Below, in pieces: positions 1 through 6,317 of a DNA stretch of 8,602 nt (position 1 is the stretch's first letter; each line of letters opens with the position of its first letter). The DNA comes from Actinomycetota bacterium (lineage in GTDB: Bacteria > Actinomycetota > Thermoleophilia > Solirubrobacterales > Solirubrobacteraceae). Position numbers and translations under genes: made by a program. Below the pieces are notes generated by a model. It saw only the letters and a program-made list of their open reading frames with translations. It did not search any database and was not told the DNA's origin. The DNA is taken from assembly GCA_005788585.1 (NCBI GenBank), contig SYBY01000322.1, positions 1 through 8,602 on the forward strand. Direction: 5' to 3'.

Positions 1-333
1 GCCACCCGCACGACGAAGGTCCAGATCTCGCTCGGCGTCCTGGACTTCGCCGACCCCGACGACGCCACGCTGCTGACGAACTACTTCGAGAAGCCGAACA
101 TCGAGTACGAGTCCTCGATGGGCGTCTACTGCTTCGACCCGAGGGTGAAGGAGTTCATCACGCCCGGCGAGCGGCTCGACTTCCCCGACCTCATGCTGCG
201 CCTCGTCCACGAGGGCGAGAAGGTGCGGGCGTGGCGGTCCAACGACTTCTGGCTCGACATCGGGCGCCCCGAGGACTACGAGCAGGCCCAGGACGACATC
301 GAGGCGCTGCATGACCGCCTGATCCCGGAGTAG
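1..333 (+). CDS. Sugar-1-phosphate nucleotidyltransferase, C-terminal part (5' end outside window)
   Basis: The reading frame is open from base 1, giving 110 residues before TAG at 331-333; the start codon lies upstream of the window. The visible part matches the C-terminal half of the NTP_transferase fold found in mannose-1-phosphate guanylyltransferases and glucose-1-phosphate thymidylyl/uridylyltransferases. A YFEKP stretch followed by SSMGVYCFDP is the usual sugar-binding strand, and FWLDIGRPEDYEQAQDD is the typical closing motif, with the Trp-x-Asp-Ile-Gly segment near the active site. Such enzymes join an NTP and a sugar-1-phosphate to give the activated NDP-sugar used by glycosyltransferases. 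The nucleotide-binding N-terminus (GGxGTRL) is not visible, so substrate and nucleotide cannot be decided. The protein ends soon after this motif, so no C-terminal acyltransferase (LbH) domain is present. The next gene starts 2 bp after the stop, and GGAG at 327-330 inside this gene is its probable ribosome binding site, so the two are co-translated. Confidence 0.85.
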   Translation, partial: ATRTTKVQISLGVLDFADPDDATLLTNYFEKPNIEYESSMGVYCFDPRVKEFITPGERLDFPDLMLRLVHEGEKVRAWRSNDFWLDIGRPEDYEQAQDDIEALHDRLIPE

Positions 334-335
334 GG

Positions 336-1496
336 ATGACGCGCGACATCGTCTGCGTCGGCTTCAACGACTGGGAGACGGAGCTGTGGACGAACCAGCA
401 CCACCTCATGGCGCGGTTCGCCGCCTCTGGCGCCAACGTGCTGTTCATCGAGTCGCTCGGCCTGCGGCGGCCCACGGTCGCCGGGCGCGACGTCTCGCGG
501 ATGGCGCGCCGGCTGGTGCGCGGCCTGCAGCCACCCCGCGAGCGCGACGGGGTGCACGTCCTCTCCCCGCTGGTGATCCCGCTGCACGGCAAGGCGGCGG
601 TCCGGCGGGTCAACGCGCGGCTGCTGCCGGCCCTCGTGGGCCGCGCGGCGCGGCGGCTGGGCATGGACCGGCCGATCCTGTGGGGCTACGTCCCCCAGGC
701 CGAGGCGCTGCTCGACGTGCTCGATCCCTCGCTCGTCGTCTACCACTGCGTCGACGACATCGCGACGCAGGAGGGCATCGACACGGCGTCCTTCCGCGCA
801 GCCGAGGAGCGCTTCGCGCGGCGGGCGGATCTCGTCCTGGCCAGCGCGCCGAGGCTCGCCGAGCGCATGCGGCAGCTGAGCGACCACGTCATGTACGCGC
901 CGAACGTGGCCGACACGGGCGCGTTCGCCGCGGCGCTGCAGGATGGGCCCGTCGATCCCGCCGTCGCGGCGCTCCCCGGGCCGCGGCTGGTCTTCACGGG
1001 CGCCATCGCCGAGAAGAAGCTCGACCTCCCACTGCTGCGTGACGTGGCCCGTGCACGGCGCGACTGGAGCCTCGTGCTGGTCGGACCGGTCGGTCTGGGT
1101 GACCCGCATACGGACGTTGCGACGCTCCAGGCTGAGCCCAACGTGCATCTGCTCGGGGCCCGGCGCTACGAGGAGCTGCCGGCCGTCCTGCGCGGTGCCG
1201 ACGTCACGCTCATCCCGTACCGCGCCAGCGACCTGACGGCGAGCATCTTCCCGATGAAGGTCTACGAGTACCTCGCTGCCGGCCGGCCGGTGGTGGCGAC
1301 GCCGCTGCCCGCGCTGGAGGGCGTCGACGAGATCACGGTCGCCGACGGCGCCGACGCCTTCGTCGCGGCGGTCGAACAGGAGCTCGCGGCGGACAGCCCC
1401 GACCGTCGCGCCGCCCGCTCGGCCGCCGCGGCCGCCCACTCGTGGGACGCGCGCCTCGCGGAGATCACCTCCGCGCTGGACCGGCTGGGCGCATGA
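336..1496 (+). CDS. GT-B glycosyltransferase (GT4/group 1-like, TuaH-like subtype)
   Basis: A protein of 386 residues, the usual length for a single GT-B glycosyltransferase. The ATG at 336 has GGAG 5 nt upstream (327-330). The N-terminal Rossmann half carries the sugar-acceptor side (WETELWTNQHHLMARFA at about 13-29). YHCVDD at 136-141 and PNVAD at 189-193 mark the middle and interdomain region. The C-terminal donor-binding half has TGAI (221-224), NVHLLGARRYEELP (269-282), IPYR (293-296) and FPMKVYEYLAAGRPVVAT (305-322), with Glu311 as the probable donor-contacting acid. The first Glu of the EX7E motif is absent (Ser303), as in many members of this subtype, which includes teichuronic-acid-type enzymes. 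It should transfer a sugar from an NDP donor to a lipid-linked or growing glycan at the inner face of the membrane; no membrane segment is seen. It overlaps the next gene by 4 bp (ATGA). Donor and acceptor cannot be predicted. Confidence 0.88.
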   Translation: MTRDIVCVGFNDWETELWTNQHHLMARFAASGANVLFIESLGLRRPTVAGRDVSRMARRLVRGLQPPRERDGVHVLSPLVIPLHGKAAVRRVNARLLPALVGRAARRLGMDRPILWGYVPQAEALLDVLDPSLVVYHCVDDIATQEGIDTASFRAAEERFARRADLVLASAPRLAERMRQLSDHVMYAPNVADTGAFAAALQDGPVDPAVAALPGPRLVFTGAIAEKKLDLPLLRDVARARRDWSLVLVGPVGLGDPHTDVATLQAEPNVHLLGARRYEELPAVLRGADVTLIPYRASDLTASIFPMKVYEYLAAGRPVVATPLPALEGVDEITVADGADAFVAAVEQELAADSPDRRAARSAAAAAHSWDARLAEITSALDRLGA

Positions 1497-2614
1497 CCCG
1501 CACGGTGCTCGCCACCCCGTACGCGCCGACCGGGGCCACGGGCGGCTCGCGCCGGGTCATCTCGCTGCTCGCCGCCCTGGACCGGCTGGGGCCGGTGACG
1601 CTCGCCTATGTCCCGTTCTCCGGCGAGGAGCCGTCCCGCGAGCTGGCCAGGCTCGAGAACCTCGACATCGTCGCGGTCGCCCCGTCGCGCGGCGCCGGCC
1701 GCCTACGGGCCTACGCGCGGGCGCGGGTCGCCGGGGCACCCGACGGATTCGCCCGGGGCGCGTCGTCCGAGCTCGCCGCCGCTGCCGTCGCCGCAGCCGG
1801 GCCGGACGGCCGGATCCTCGCCGACGGCCTGAGCGCCAGCGCGTCACTGCTGGGCGTCATGCGGCGCAGGCCGGTCATCTACTGCGCGCAGAACCTCGAG
1901 TCCGGGTTCCGGGGCGAGCTGGGCGACGACGGCGGGGGCGGGGCCGGCCTGGAGCGCTTCGAGCGCCTGCTGCTGCGGCGCGCGGCGCAGACCTGGGTGC
2001 CGTCCCCCCGCGAGGTCGACCTGGCACGTGAGCTGGCCCCGGGGGCCGACGTCCTGTACGTCCCGAACGTCGTGGACGTCGCACGCATCACCACGGTCGG
2101 CCCGCGCCGCGGAGCCCGGCGCCTGCTGTTCGCCGCCGATCACACCTATCCGCCGAACCGCGACGCGCTGGGCTGGCTGCTCGACGAGATCATGCCCGAG
2201 GTCTGGGCGCGCGAGCCCGCCGCGATCCTGACGCTCACGGGCCGTGGCCTGCCCGACGAGCTGGACCACGTCGACTCCCGGATCGAGGCCCGCGGCTTCG
2301 TCGACGACCTCCCCGCCGTCTATGCGGCATCGGACGCCGTGATCGTCCCGCTGCGCCTCGGCGGCGGTTCCCCGCTGAAGTTCATCGAGGCCCTCGCCTG
2401 CGCGTTGCCCGTCATCGCCACGCCCAAGGCCGCGGCCGGCCTCGAACTGGTCGCCGGCGAGGACTACCTCGAGGGGAACGACCCGTCCTCGCTCGCCGAC
2501 GCGGCGGTGTCCGCGTTCGGCCCCGCGGGTGACCGGATAGGGGCGGCGGGCCGGGACGCCGCAGAACGGCGATACTCCCTGGAAGCACTGACCGAAATCC
2601 TGCGCGACGCGTGA
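1493..2614 (+). CDS. GT-B glycosyltransferase (GT4-like, GGGSPLKFIEA subtype)
   Basis: Using ATG at 1493 the protein is 373 residues. A longer version from GTG at 1442 is possible but would add 17 residues unlike any GT N-terminus and lie within the upstream gene. ATG at 1493 forms a 4-bp ATGA overlap with the preceding stop, the same coupling used elsewhere in this locus. Visible landmarks are the N-terminal ATPYAPTGATGGSRRV acceptor loop (7-22), YCAQNLES (130-137), PNVVD (191-195), HTYPPNRDALGWLLDEIMPEV (217-237), the ARGFVDDLPAVYAASDAVIVP region (266-286), and GGGSPLKFIEALACALPVIAT (290-310) with Glu299. This is the pattern of GT4 proteins of the glycosyltransferase group 1 type, in which Gly replaces the first EX7E acid. 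It probably adds the next sugar in the same glycan as its neighbours. There is no signal peptide or membrane segment. Specificity is unknown. Confidence 0.87.
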   Translation: MTRTVLATPYAPTGATGGSRRVISLLAALDRLGPVTLAYVPFSGEEPSRELARLENLDIVAVAPSRGAGRLRAYARARVAGAPDGFARGASSELAAAAVAAAGPDGRILADGLSASASLLGVMRRRPVIYCAQNLESGFRGELGDDGGGGAGLERFERLLLRRAAQTWVPSPREVDLARELAPGADVLYVPNVVDVARITTVGPRRGARRLLFAADHTYPPNRDALGWLLDEIMPEVWAREPAAILTLTGRGLPDELDHVDSRIEARGFVDDLPAVYAASDAVIVPLRLGGGSPLKFIEALACALPVIATPKAAAGLELVAGEDYLEGNDPSSLADAAVSAFGPAGDRIGAAGRDAAERRYSLEALTEILRDA

Positions 2615-2615
2615 A

Positions 2616-2633
2616 CCGCGTCACCGCACGCGG
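2616..2633 (+). other. Short GC hairpin directly after the second glycosyltransferase
   Basis: CCGCGT (2616-2621) and ACGCGG (2628-2633) form a perfect 6-bp stem with a 6-nt loop, beginning 2 bp after the TGA at 2612-2614. No T-run follows. It could be a weak transcriptional pause or attenuator, or an RNA 3'-end protector, between the second and third glycosyltransferases. Short stems arise easily in DNA this rich in GC, so this is a candidate only. Confidence 0.3.
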
Positions 2634-2663
2634 GCGCCCCGTTGGTCAGACTCTCTTGCGCTG

Positions 2664-3806
2664 ATGAAGATCGTCTCGGTCATGACCACCCACTCCCGCG
2701 GCGGTGCGGAGTTCGCCGCCGTCGAGATGCTCGACGCGCTCATCGACCGCGGCCACGAGCCGGTGATGCTGACCGACCAGCCCGCCATCGCCCGTGACCG
2801 GCGCGTGCCAGTCCGCCCCGTGGCGATCGGCCCGAAGCTCTCGACGCGCAGCTGGCGGTCGCTCGCCACCCAGTGGCCGGCGCTGCTGCGCGACCTGCGC
2901 ACGGCGCTCGAGGCCGAGGCGCCGTACGACGTGCTGCTCGTCCATTACAAGAAGGAGCAGCTGCTGGCGGCGATGCTGCCCAAGCGGCTGCGCCCGGCTG
3001 TGGTCTGGTGCGAGTGGGGCCCGATCCCGTTTCCGCTGCGCAAGGGTCTCCCGCGTCAGCTCTACCTCGCGGCGGGCCGCCGGGCCGACCTCGTCCTGGC
3101 GATCTCCCAGGGCACGCACGACAACGTCGTCGATGTCGGGATCCCGGCATGGAAGGTCGTCACCGTCCCCAACGTCATGCGCACCGACGAGATCGACTAC
3201 TCGCCGGCGGGCCGGGCTCGCATCCGCGAGGAGCTGGGGATCCCCTCGGAGGCGTTCGTCGTGGGGTGCATCAGCCGCTTCCACCCGAAGAAGCGCAACG
3301 ACGTGGTCGTCGACGCCGTGAAGGCGCTGAACGACCCGCACGTCCACCTCATCCTCGCGGGTGACGGTGAGACCGAGGCCGACCTGCGCGCGCTGGGCGC
3401 CCCGCTCGGTGACCGCCTCCACGTGGTCCCCACCCCGGGCGGCGACGTCGGCGACGTCCTCTCCGCGTTCGACGTCTCCGTCTTCTGCCCGAGCCCCACC
3501 GAGGGCCAGCCCCGCGCGACGATCCTCGCGATGCTCGCCCGGCGCCCCGCACTGGCGACCGGGCCGGAGGGCGTGGCCGACATGATCTCGCCCGAGGTCG
3601 GGGGCATCTCGTCCCCGGAGAACGACCCCCCCGCGCTGGCGGCGCTGCTCCAGCGCTACCTGGACGATCCGGCGCTGATCGTCAGCCAGGGCGAAACGGG
3701 GCGGGCCCTGGCCGAACGGACCTATGCGGCGCCGGTCGTCGCGGACCTGCTCGAGGGATTGTTCGAGCAGGCGCGGGGCCACGCGGCTCGGCGACGGGGC
3801 GCGTAG
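2664..3806 (+). CDS. GT4-family glycosyltransferase (group 1) with altered EX7E motif
   Basis: A protein of 380 residues with a classical GT4 layout. The N-terminus MKIVSVMTTHSRGGAE contains the GGAE acceptor/phosphate loop (13-16), then a helix and strand (MLDALIDRGHE). LAISQG (145-150) and VPNVM (168-172) close the first domain. The second domain opens with ISRFHPKKRND (203-213), holding the Arg and Lys that usually contact the donor diphosphate, then AGDGE (232-236) and SPTEGQPRATILAMLARRP (277-295). Glu280 is the first EX7E acid; the second position is Leu288 instead of Glu, which is unusual. The ATG at 2664 has no clear Shine-Dalgarno sequence within 15 bases. The gene is separated from the previous one by 49 bp, so it may be read through from upstream or be leaderless. 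Its role is probably to add a further sugar to the same glycan. The third enzyme in a row, it is not closely similar to the other two. Confidence 0.88.
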   Translation: MKIVSVMTTHSRGGAEFAAVEMLDALIDRGHEPVMLTDQPAIARDRRVPVRPVAIGPKLSTRSWRSLATQWPALLRDLRTALEAEAPYDVLLVHYKKEQLLAAMLPKRLRPAVVWCEWGPIPFPLRKGLPRQLYLAAGRRADLVLAISQGTHDNVVDVGIPAWKVVTVPNVMRTDEIDYSPAGRARIREELGIPSEAFVVGCISRFHPKKRNDVVVDAVKALNDPHVHLILAGDGETEADLRALGAPLGDRLHVVPTPGGDVGDVLSAFDVSVFCPSPTEGQPRATILAMLARRPALATGPEGVADMISPEVGGISSPENDPPALAALLQRYLDDPALIVSQGETGRALAERTYAAPVVADLLEGLFEQARGHAARRRGA

Positions 3807-3814
3807 GCGCGCCC
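3797..3814 (+). other. GC-only hairpin spanning the stop codon of the third glycosyltransferase
   Basis: GGGCGCG (3797-3803) and CGCGCCC (3808-3814) form a perfect 7-bp all-GC stem with a TAGG loop that contains the stop codon TAG (3804-3806). No T-run follows. It could slow polymerase or ribosomes at the end of the gene, or help partial termination before the methyltransferase 28 bp further on. Function is not shown by sequence alone. Confidence 0.35.
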
Positions 3815-3842
3815 GCGCTCGTCGTGCGAGGATCACGGGTCG

Positions 3843-4607
3843 ATGTTCGACTGGAGTGACGGCGATTACGCCCTGACCGCAGCCGCCCTGGCCCCCGCCA
3901 GTGAGCGGGTGCTCGACGTGGTGGGCGCCAAGCCGGGCCAGCGTCTGCTCGACGTGGCCTGTGGGACCGGCAACGCGGCGCTGGCGGCCGCCCGGCGAGG
4001 CCTGGTCGCCACGGGCGTCGACCCGGCCATCGGTCTCCTGCAGATCTGCCGGTCGCGGTGCGAGAGCGAGGGCCTGCAGGCCGAGTTCCTCGGTGGTGAC
4101 GCGCACGCCCTGCCGGTGCCGCGCGACGCGTTCGACATCACCGTGAGCGTGTTCGGCGTCATCTTCGCCCCGGATCCGTCGGTCGCGATCGCCGAGATGC
4201 TGCGCGCCACCCGGCCCGGTGGGACCGTCGCGCTCACGTCCTGGGTTCCAGGCGGCGCGGTGGACAGCGCGGCCCGGCTCCTGCGTGCGGCGCTCAGCGG
4301 CGAGCCTGACGACGACGCCCCGCGCTGGCAGGACCCCGCCTGGGTGGACGGACTGCTTCGCGACGCCGGCGCCCGCGAGGTCTCGCTCGTCGAGGAGGCA
4401 CTGCCCTTCACCGCCGTGTCGCCCGAGGCCTGGTTCGCCGAGCAGGAGGAGCACCACCCGGTGTGGCGGTACGCCCAGCGCGAGCTCGCCGATGACGTGT
4501 GGGACGACGTGCGGCGCCGCTCGCTGGAGGTCCTGCACGCCGAGAACGAGGACAACGAGGCGTTCGCGGCCCGCAGCAGGTACGTGATCGTGCGAGGCGT
4601 GCGGTAG
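3843..4607 (+). CDS. Class I SAM-dependent methyltransferase
   Basis: A protein of 254 residues with a complete class I (Rossmann-like) methyltransferase core. Motif I is LLDVACGTGNAALAA (35-49), the glycine-rich SAM loop. Asp60 in TGVDPA is the acid that binds the ribose hydroxyls. FLGGDAHALPVP (82-93) covers the adenine-binding motif, FDITVSVFGVIFAPDP (97-112) is the post-II strand, and RPGGTVALTSW (124-134) matches motif III. This is the Methyltransf_11/25 type. ATG at 3843 is preceded by GAGGA (3828-3832) about 10 nt upstream. The C-terminal third (WYAEQ-like helix around 196-212 and an acidic helix near 230-240) probably forms a substrate lid. In this setting it may O- or N-methylate a sugar or cap the glycan, but it could equally act on a lipid or small molecule. 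It lies 36 bp after a glycosyltransferase on the same strand, suggesting shared transcription. Confidence 0.85.
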   Translation: MFDWSDGDYALTAAALAPASERVLDVVGAKPGQRLLDVACGTGNAALAAARRGLVATGVDPAIGLLQICRSRCESEGLQAEFLGGDAHALPVPRDAFDITVSVFGVIFAPDPSVAIAEMLRATRPGGTVALTSWVPGGAVDSAARLLRAALSGEPDDDAPRWQDPAWVDGLLRDAGAREVSLVEEALPFTAVSPEAWFAEQEEHHPVWRYAQRELADDVWDDVRRRSLEVLHAENEDNEAFAARSRYVIVRGVR

Positions 4608-4647
4608 CGCGGTACCTTTCTGCGTCCACGGAGGGTGGTCGCTGCCT

Positions 4648-4657
4648 CGGGCGCCCG
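4648..4657. other. 10-bp perfect palindrome upstream of the secreted-protein gene
   Basis: CGGGCGCCCG is a perfect palindrome 33-42 bases before the ATG at 4690, in the 82-bp gap after the methyltransferase gene. It could be an operator half-site pair or simply chance in GC-rich DNA. I could not recognise convincing -35/-10 elements in the gap, although a promoter for the secreted-protein gene would have to lie here or further upstream. Confidence 0.2.
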
Positions 4658-4675
4658 TGTGTCATCTCATGCCCG

Positions 4676-4681
4676 AAAGGA
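4676..4681 (+). promoter_or_regulatory. Ribosome binding site of the secreted-protein gene
   Basis: AAAGGA ends 8 nt before the ATG at 4690. This strong, well-spaced site decides between that start and the in-frame ATG codon at 4669 or the GTG at 4657 upstream, which have no such site and would put charged residues and extra length before a normal signal peptide. Confidence 0.75.
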
Positions 4682-4689
4682 CTCGCCCC

Positions 4690-5133
4690 ATGTCCCGTCT
4701 TCGCCTCGCGGCCGTCGCTGCGATCGCCTGCCTCGCCGTCACCGCCGCCGTCGCGGTCGCGGTCGCCGCGACGCCGAAAGCCGGGACGTTCAAGGCGCCC
4801 AAGGGCCAGGTCCAGCGCGGGTACGACCTGAAGTTCACGGTGGCGAAGGGCGGCAAGAAGATCACGAAGGTCGTCGCGAACGTGCTGGAGACCTGCTCGG
4901 GTGAGAGCACGTCGCGCACGGTGACGGTGGGCCCCGGCCTGACGTGGGCGGTCAAGGGCGGCAAGTTCTCGGGCCGCAAGAAGGAGAGCGCCGACGGCGT
5001 GACGGTCTACACGACGCTGAAGGGCAGCTTCACCTCGCCGACGACGGCGAAGGGCATCATCCGGCAGGAGTCGATCGTGGCCGGGTCGACCTGCGACACG
5101 TACGAGCTGAAGTTCACCGCGAAGCGGGGGTAA
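4690..5133 (+). CDS. Small secreted lysine-rich protein of unknown function
   Basis: A protein of 147 residues. Residues 1-26 form a clear Sec signal peptide: MSRLR is the basic n-region, followed by a long Ala/Val hydrophobic core, with likely signal peptidase I cleavage after AVA (24-26). The mature part of about 120 residues is basic (many Lys, such as KGGKK near 53-57 and GRKK near 95-98) and alternates polar and hydrophobic residues as in a beta-sandwich. Two cysteines, Cys69 and Cys135, could form a disulfide outside the cell. Its last third (GSFTSPTTAKGIIRQ, then STCDTYELKFTAKRG) resembles small exported proteins I associate with Thermoleophilia, for which no function is established as far as I know. 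Cys14 lies mid-core and is not a credible lipobox, so this is probably not a lipoprotein. It is on the strand of the glycosyltransferase operon but has its own leader and strong RBS, and ends at the convergent terminator. Possible roles are cell-wall or glycan binding; that is speculation. Confidence 0.8.
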   Translation: MSRLRLAAVAAIACLAVTAAVAVAVAATPKAGTFKAPKGQVQRGYDLKFTVAKGGKKITKVVANVLETCSGESTSRTVTVGPGLTWAVKGGKFSGRKKESADGVTVYTTLKGSFTSPTTAKGIIRQESIVAGSTCDTYELKFTAKRG

Positions 5134-5153
5134 CGCACCGGGGGTGAACCGTC

Positions 5154-5176
5154 TCCGCGCACAAGGAGTGCGCGGA
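5154..5176. terminator. Bidirectional hairpin terminator between convergent operons
   Basis: TCCGCGCAC (5154-5162) and GTGCGCGGA (5168-5176) form a perfect 9-bp stem around a 5-nt AAGGA loop. It sits in the 47-bp gap between the plus-strand stop (5131-5133) and the minus-strand stop (5181-5183), exactly where both operons must end. There is no T-run on either side, as is common for terminators of high-GC actinobacteria. Symmetry means it can work for both strands. Confidence 0.75.
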
Positions 5177-5180
5177 TCCG

Positions 5181-6317
5181 TCACACGTCCGCCAGCGCCA
5201 CCCGCAGCCGCTCGACCACCGTCTCGATGTCGCCCGGGACCATGGACGCCGACAGCGGGAGCGCCACGTGCCGGTCGGCGACCTCCTCGGACACCGGCCG
5301 GCGCCCGTGCGACTCGTACTCCGTGAAGTACGTCAGCGACGGGTACCACGTCGTCTGGATCCCGTCGGCGGCCAGCGCGTCGCGCACGGCGTCGCGCGTC
5401 CCGCGGTCGGGCAGCAGGATGCAGAAGGCGAAGTGCGTGGCGCGCTCGACGTCCTCGCCGGCCCAGGGCAGCTCGACGCCCGGGACGTCGGCCAGCAGCT
5501 CCCGATAGCGGCGGACCCCGGCGCGGCGGGCCTCCAGGTCGGCGCGCAGCCGGGGCAGCCGGGAGAGGCCCAGCGCGGCGCGCGGCTCGTCCATCCGGTA
5601 GTTGAAGCCCACGTCGACGATGTCGTAGCTCTCGGCGTGGCCGCGGTGGCGGTCCCACGTCACGGACGTCATCGCGTGCGAGCGCAGCGAGCGGACCTTC
5701 GCCGCGTACTCCTCGTGCGCGGTCGTGACCATGCCGCCCTCGCCCACGCACAGCTGCTTCTTGGAGAAGAACGAGAAGCAGCCGATGTCGCCGGCCAGGC
5801 CGACCGGCGTCTCGTCGGCGCACAGCGCGCCCACGGCCTGCGCGCAGTCCTCGATGAGCACGAGGCCCCGGTCGCCGCACAGGCCGCGCAGCGCGACCAT
5901 GTCCGCCGCGTACCCGGCGAAGTGGACGGCGATGACCGCCTTCGTGCGCGGCGAGATGCGCGAGGCGACATCGAGCACGTCGAGGGTGGGCTCCAGCGGG
6001 GAGCGCACGTCGGCGAGGATCGCCTCGGCGCCGCAGTAGCGCGCAGCCGCCGCGGTGGCGACGAAGGTGAACGCCGGGACGATGACCTCGTCGCCCGGGC
6101 CGATGCCCGCGGCGAGCAGCGCGAGGTGCAGGGCCGCCGTCCCGGAGGCCACCGCCACGGCGTGCGATGCGCCCGTCCACTCCGCGAACGCCGCTTCGAA
6201 GGCCTGCGTGCGCGGGCCCATCGTCAGCCAGCCCTCCTCCAGGCACGCCAGGACGGCCTGGACGTCCTCCTCGGGGACCTTCACGTCGGTCAGGGGGATG
6301 GAGAATGGAGTACTCAT
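5181..6317 (-). CDS. DegT/DnrJ/EryC1/StrS PLP-dependent sugar aminotransferase (copy 1)
   Basis: A protein of 378 residues, standard length for this fold-type I family, which transfers an amino group (usually from glutamate) to a keto group of an NDP-deoxysugar. Landmarks in order: EEGWLTMGPRTQAFEAAFA (27-45), the PLP-phosphate loop SGTAAL (58-63), GDEVIVPAFTFVAT (75-88), IEDCAQA (155-161) with Asp157 for the pyridine nitrogen, FSFFSKKQLCVGEGG (181-195) with Lys187 as the Schiff-base lysine (five residues before the GEGG glycine), and GFNYRMDE (237-244). All key residues are present, so it should be active. The ATG at 6317 overlaps the stop of the upstream aminotransferase by 4 bp and has no good Shine-Dalgarno sequence, which points to translational coupling. 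It is the last gene of the minus-strand operon. Whether it acts at C3 or C4, and on which sugar, cannot be told from sequence. It is a paralogue of the next gene. Confidence 0.9.
   Translation of the reverse strand: MSTPFSIPLTDVKVPEEDVQAVLACLEEGWLTMGPRTQAFEAAFAEWTGASHAVAVASGTAALHLALLAAGIGPGDEVIVPAFTFVATAAAARYCGAEAILADVRSPLEPTLDVLDVASRISPRTKAVIAVHFAGYAADMVALRGLCGDRGLVLIEDCAQAVGALCADETPVGLAGDIGCFSFFSKKQLCVGEGGMVTTAHEEYAAKVRSLRSHAMTSVTWDRHRGHAESYDIVDVGFNYRMDEPRAALGLSRLPRLRADLEARRAGVRRYRELLADVPGVELPWAGEDVERATHFAFCILLPDRGTRDAVRDALAADGIQTTWYPSLTYFTEYESHGRRPVSEEVADRHVALPLSASMVPGDIETVVERLRVALADV
5563..5611. repeat. 49-bp shared patch in aminotransferase copy 1 (pairs with 6708-6756)
   Basis: This stretch matches 6708-6756 in the second aminotransferase at 45 of 49 bases in the same orientation. 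It encodes the GFNYRMDEPRAALGLSRL region. It reflects shared ancestry of the two genes, perhaps kept alike by gene conversion. Confidence 0.8.
6184..6234. repeat. 51-bp near-identical patch in aminotransferase copy 1 (pairs with 7326-7376)
   Basis: This stretch matches 7326-7376 at 50 of 51 bases, the one difference being T at 6195 against C. It encodes GWLTMGPRTQAFEAAFA near the N-terminus. Synonymous positions are identical too, which is more than protein conservation alone requires, though strong GC codon bias contributes. Confidence 0.85.

Noticed and set aside
276..1439. Open frame of 387 codons antisense to the first glycosyltransferase
   Set aside because: No recognisable domain, biased composition and no ribosome binding site; the plus-strand gene has full GT-B motifs.
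1442..1492. GTG start 17 codons upstream for the second glycosyltransferase
   Set aside because: The added residues do not fit a GT-B N-terminus, and ATG at 1493 gives the ATGA overlap typical of this locus.
2646..4538. Long open frame of 630 codons on the minus strand
   Set aside because: It lies antisense to a glycosyltransferase and a methyltransferase with intact family motifs. The translation is Arg/Ala/Gly-rich with no motif, as expected from GC-biased codons read backwards.
4657..4689. Upstream in-frame start codons extending the secreted protein
   Set aside because: The AAAGGA site at 4676-4681 lies inside this extension and serves the ATG at 4690, which gives a normal signal peptide.
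4608..4689. Promoter in the gap before the secreted-protein gene
   Set aside because: No convincing -35/-10 pair could be seen; only a short palindrome, listed as a weak feature.
4729..4731. Cys14 of the secreted protein as a lipoprotein lipobox cysteine
   Set aside because: The residue three before it is Ala, and the hydrophobic core continues for 12 residues after it, so cleavage there is implausible.
4408..6246. Open frame of 612 codons on the minus strand
   Set aside because: It runs out of frame through an aminotransferase, the terminator and two plus-strand genes. Composition is low-complexity Arg/Ala/Gly, so it is a shadow frame.
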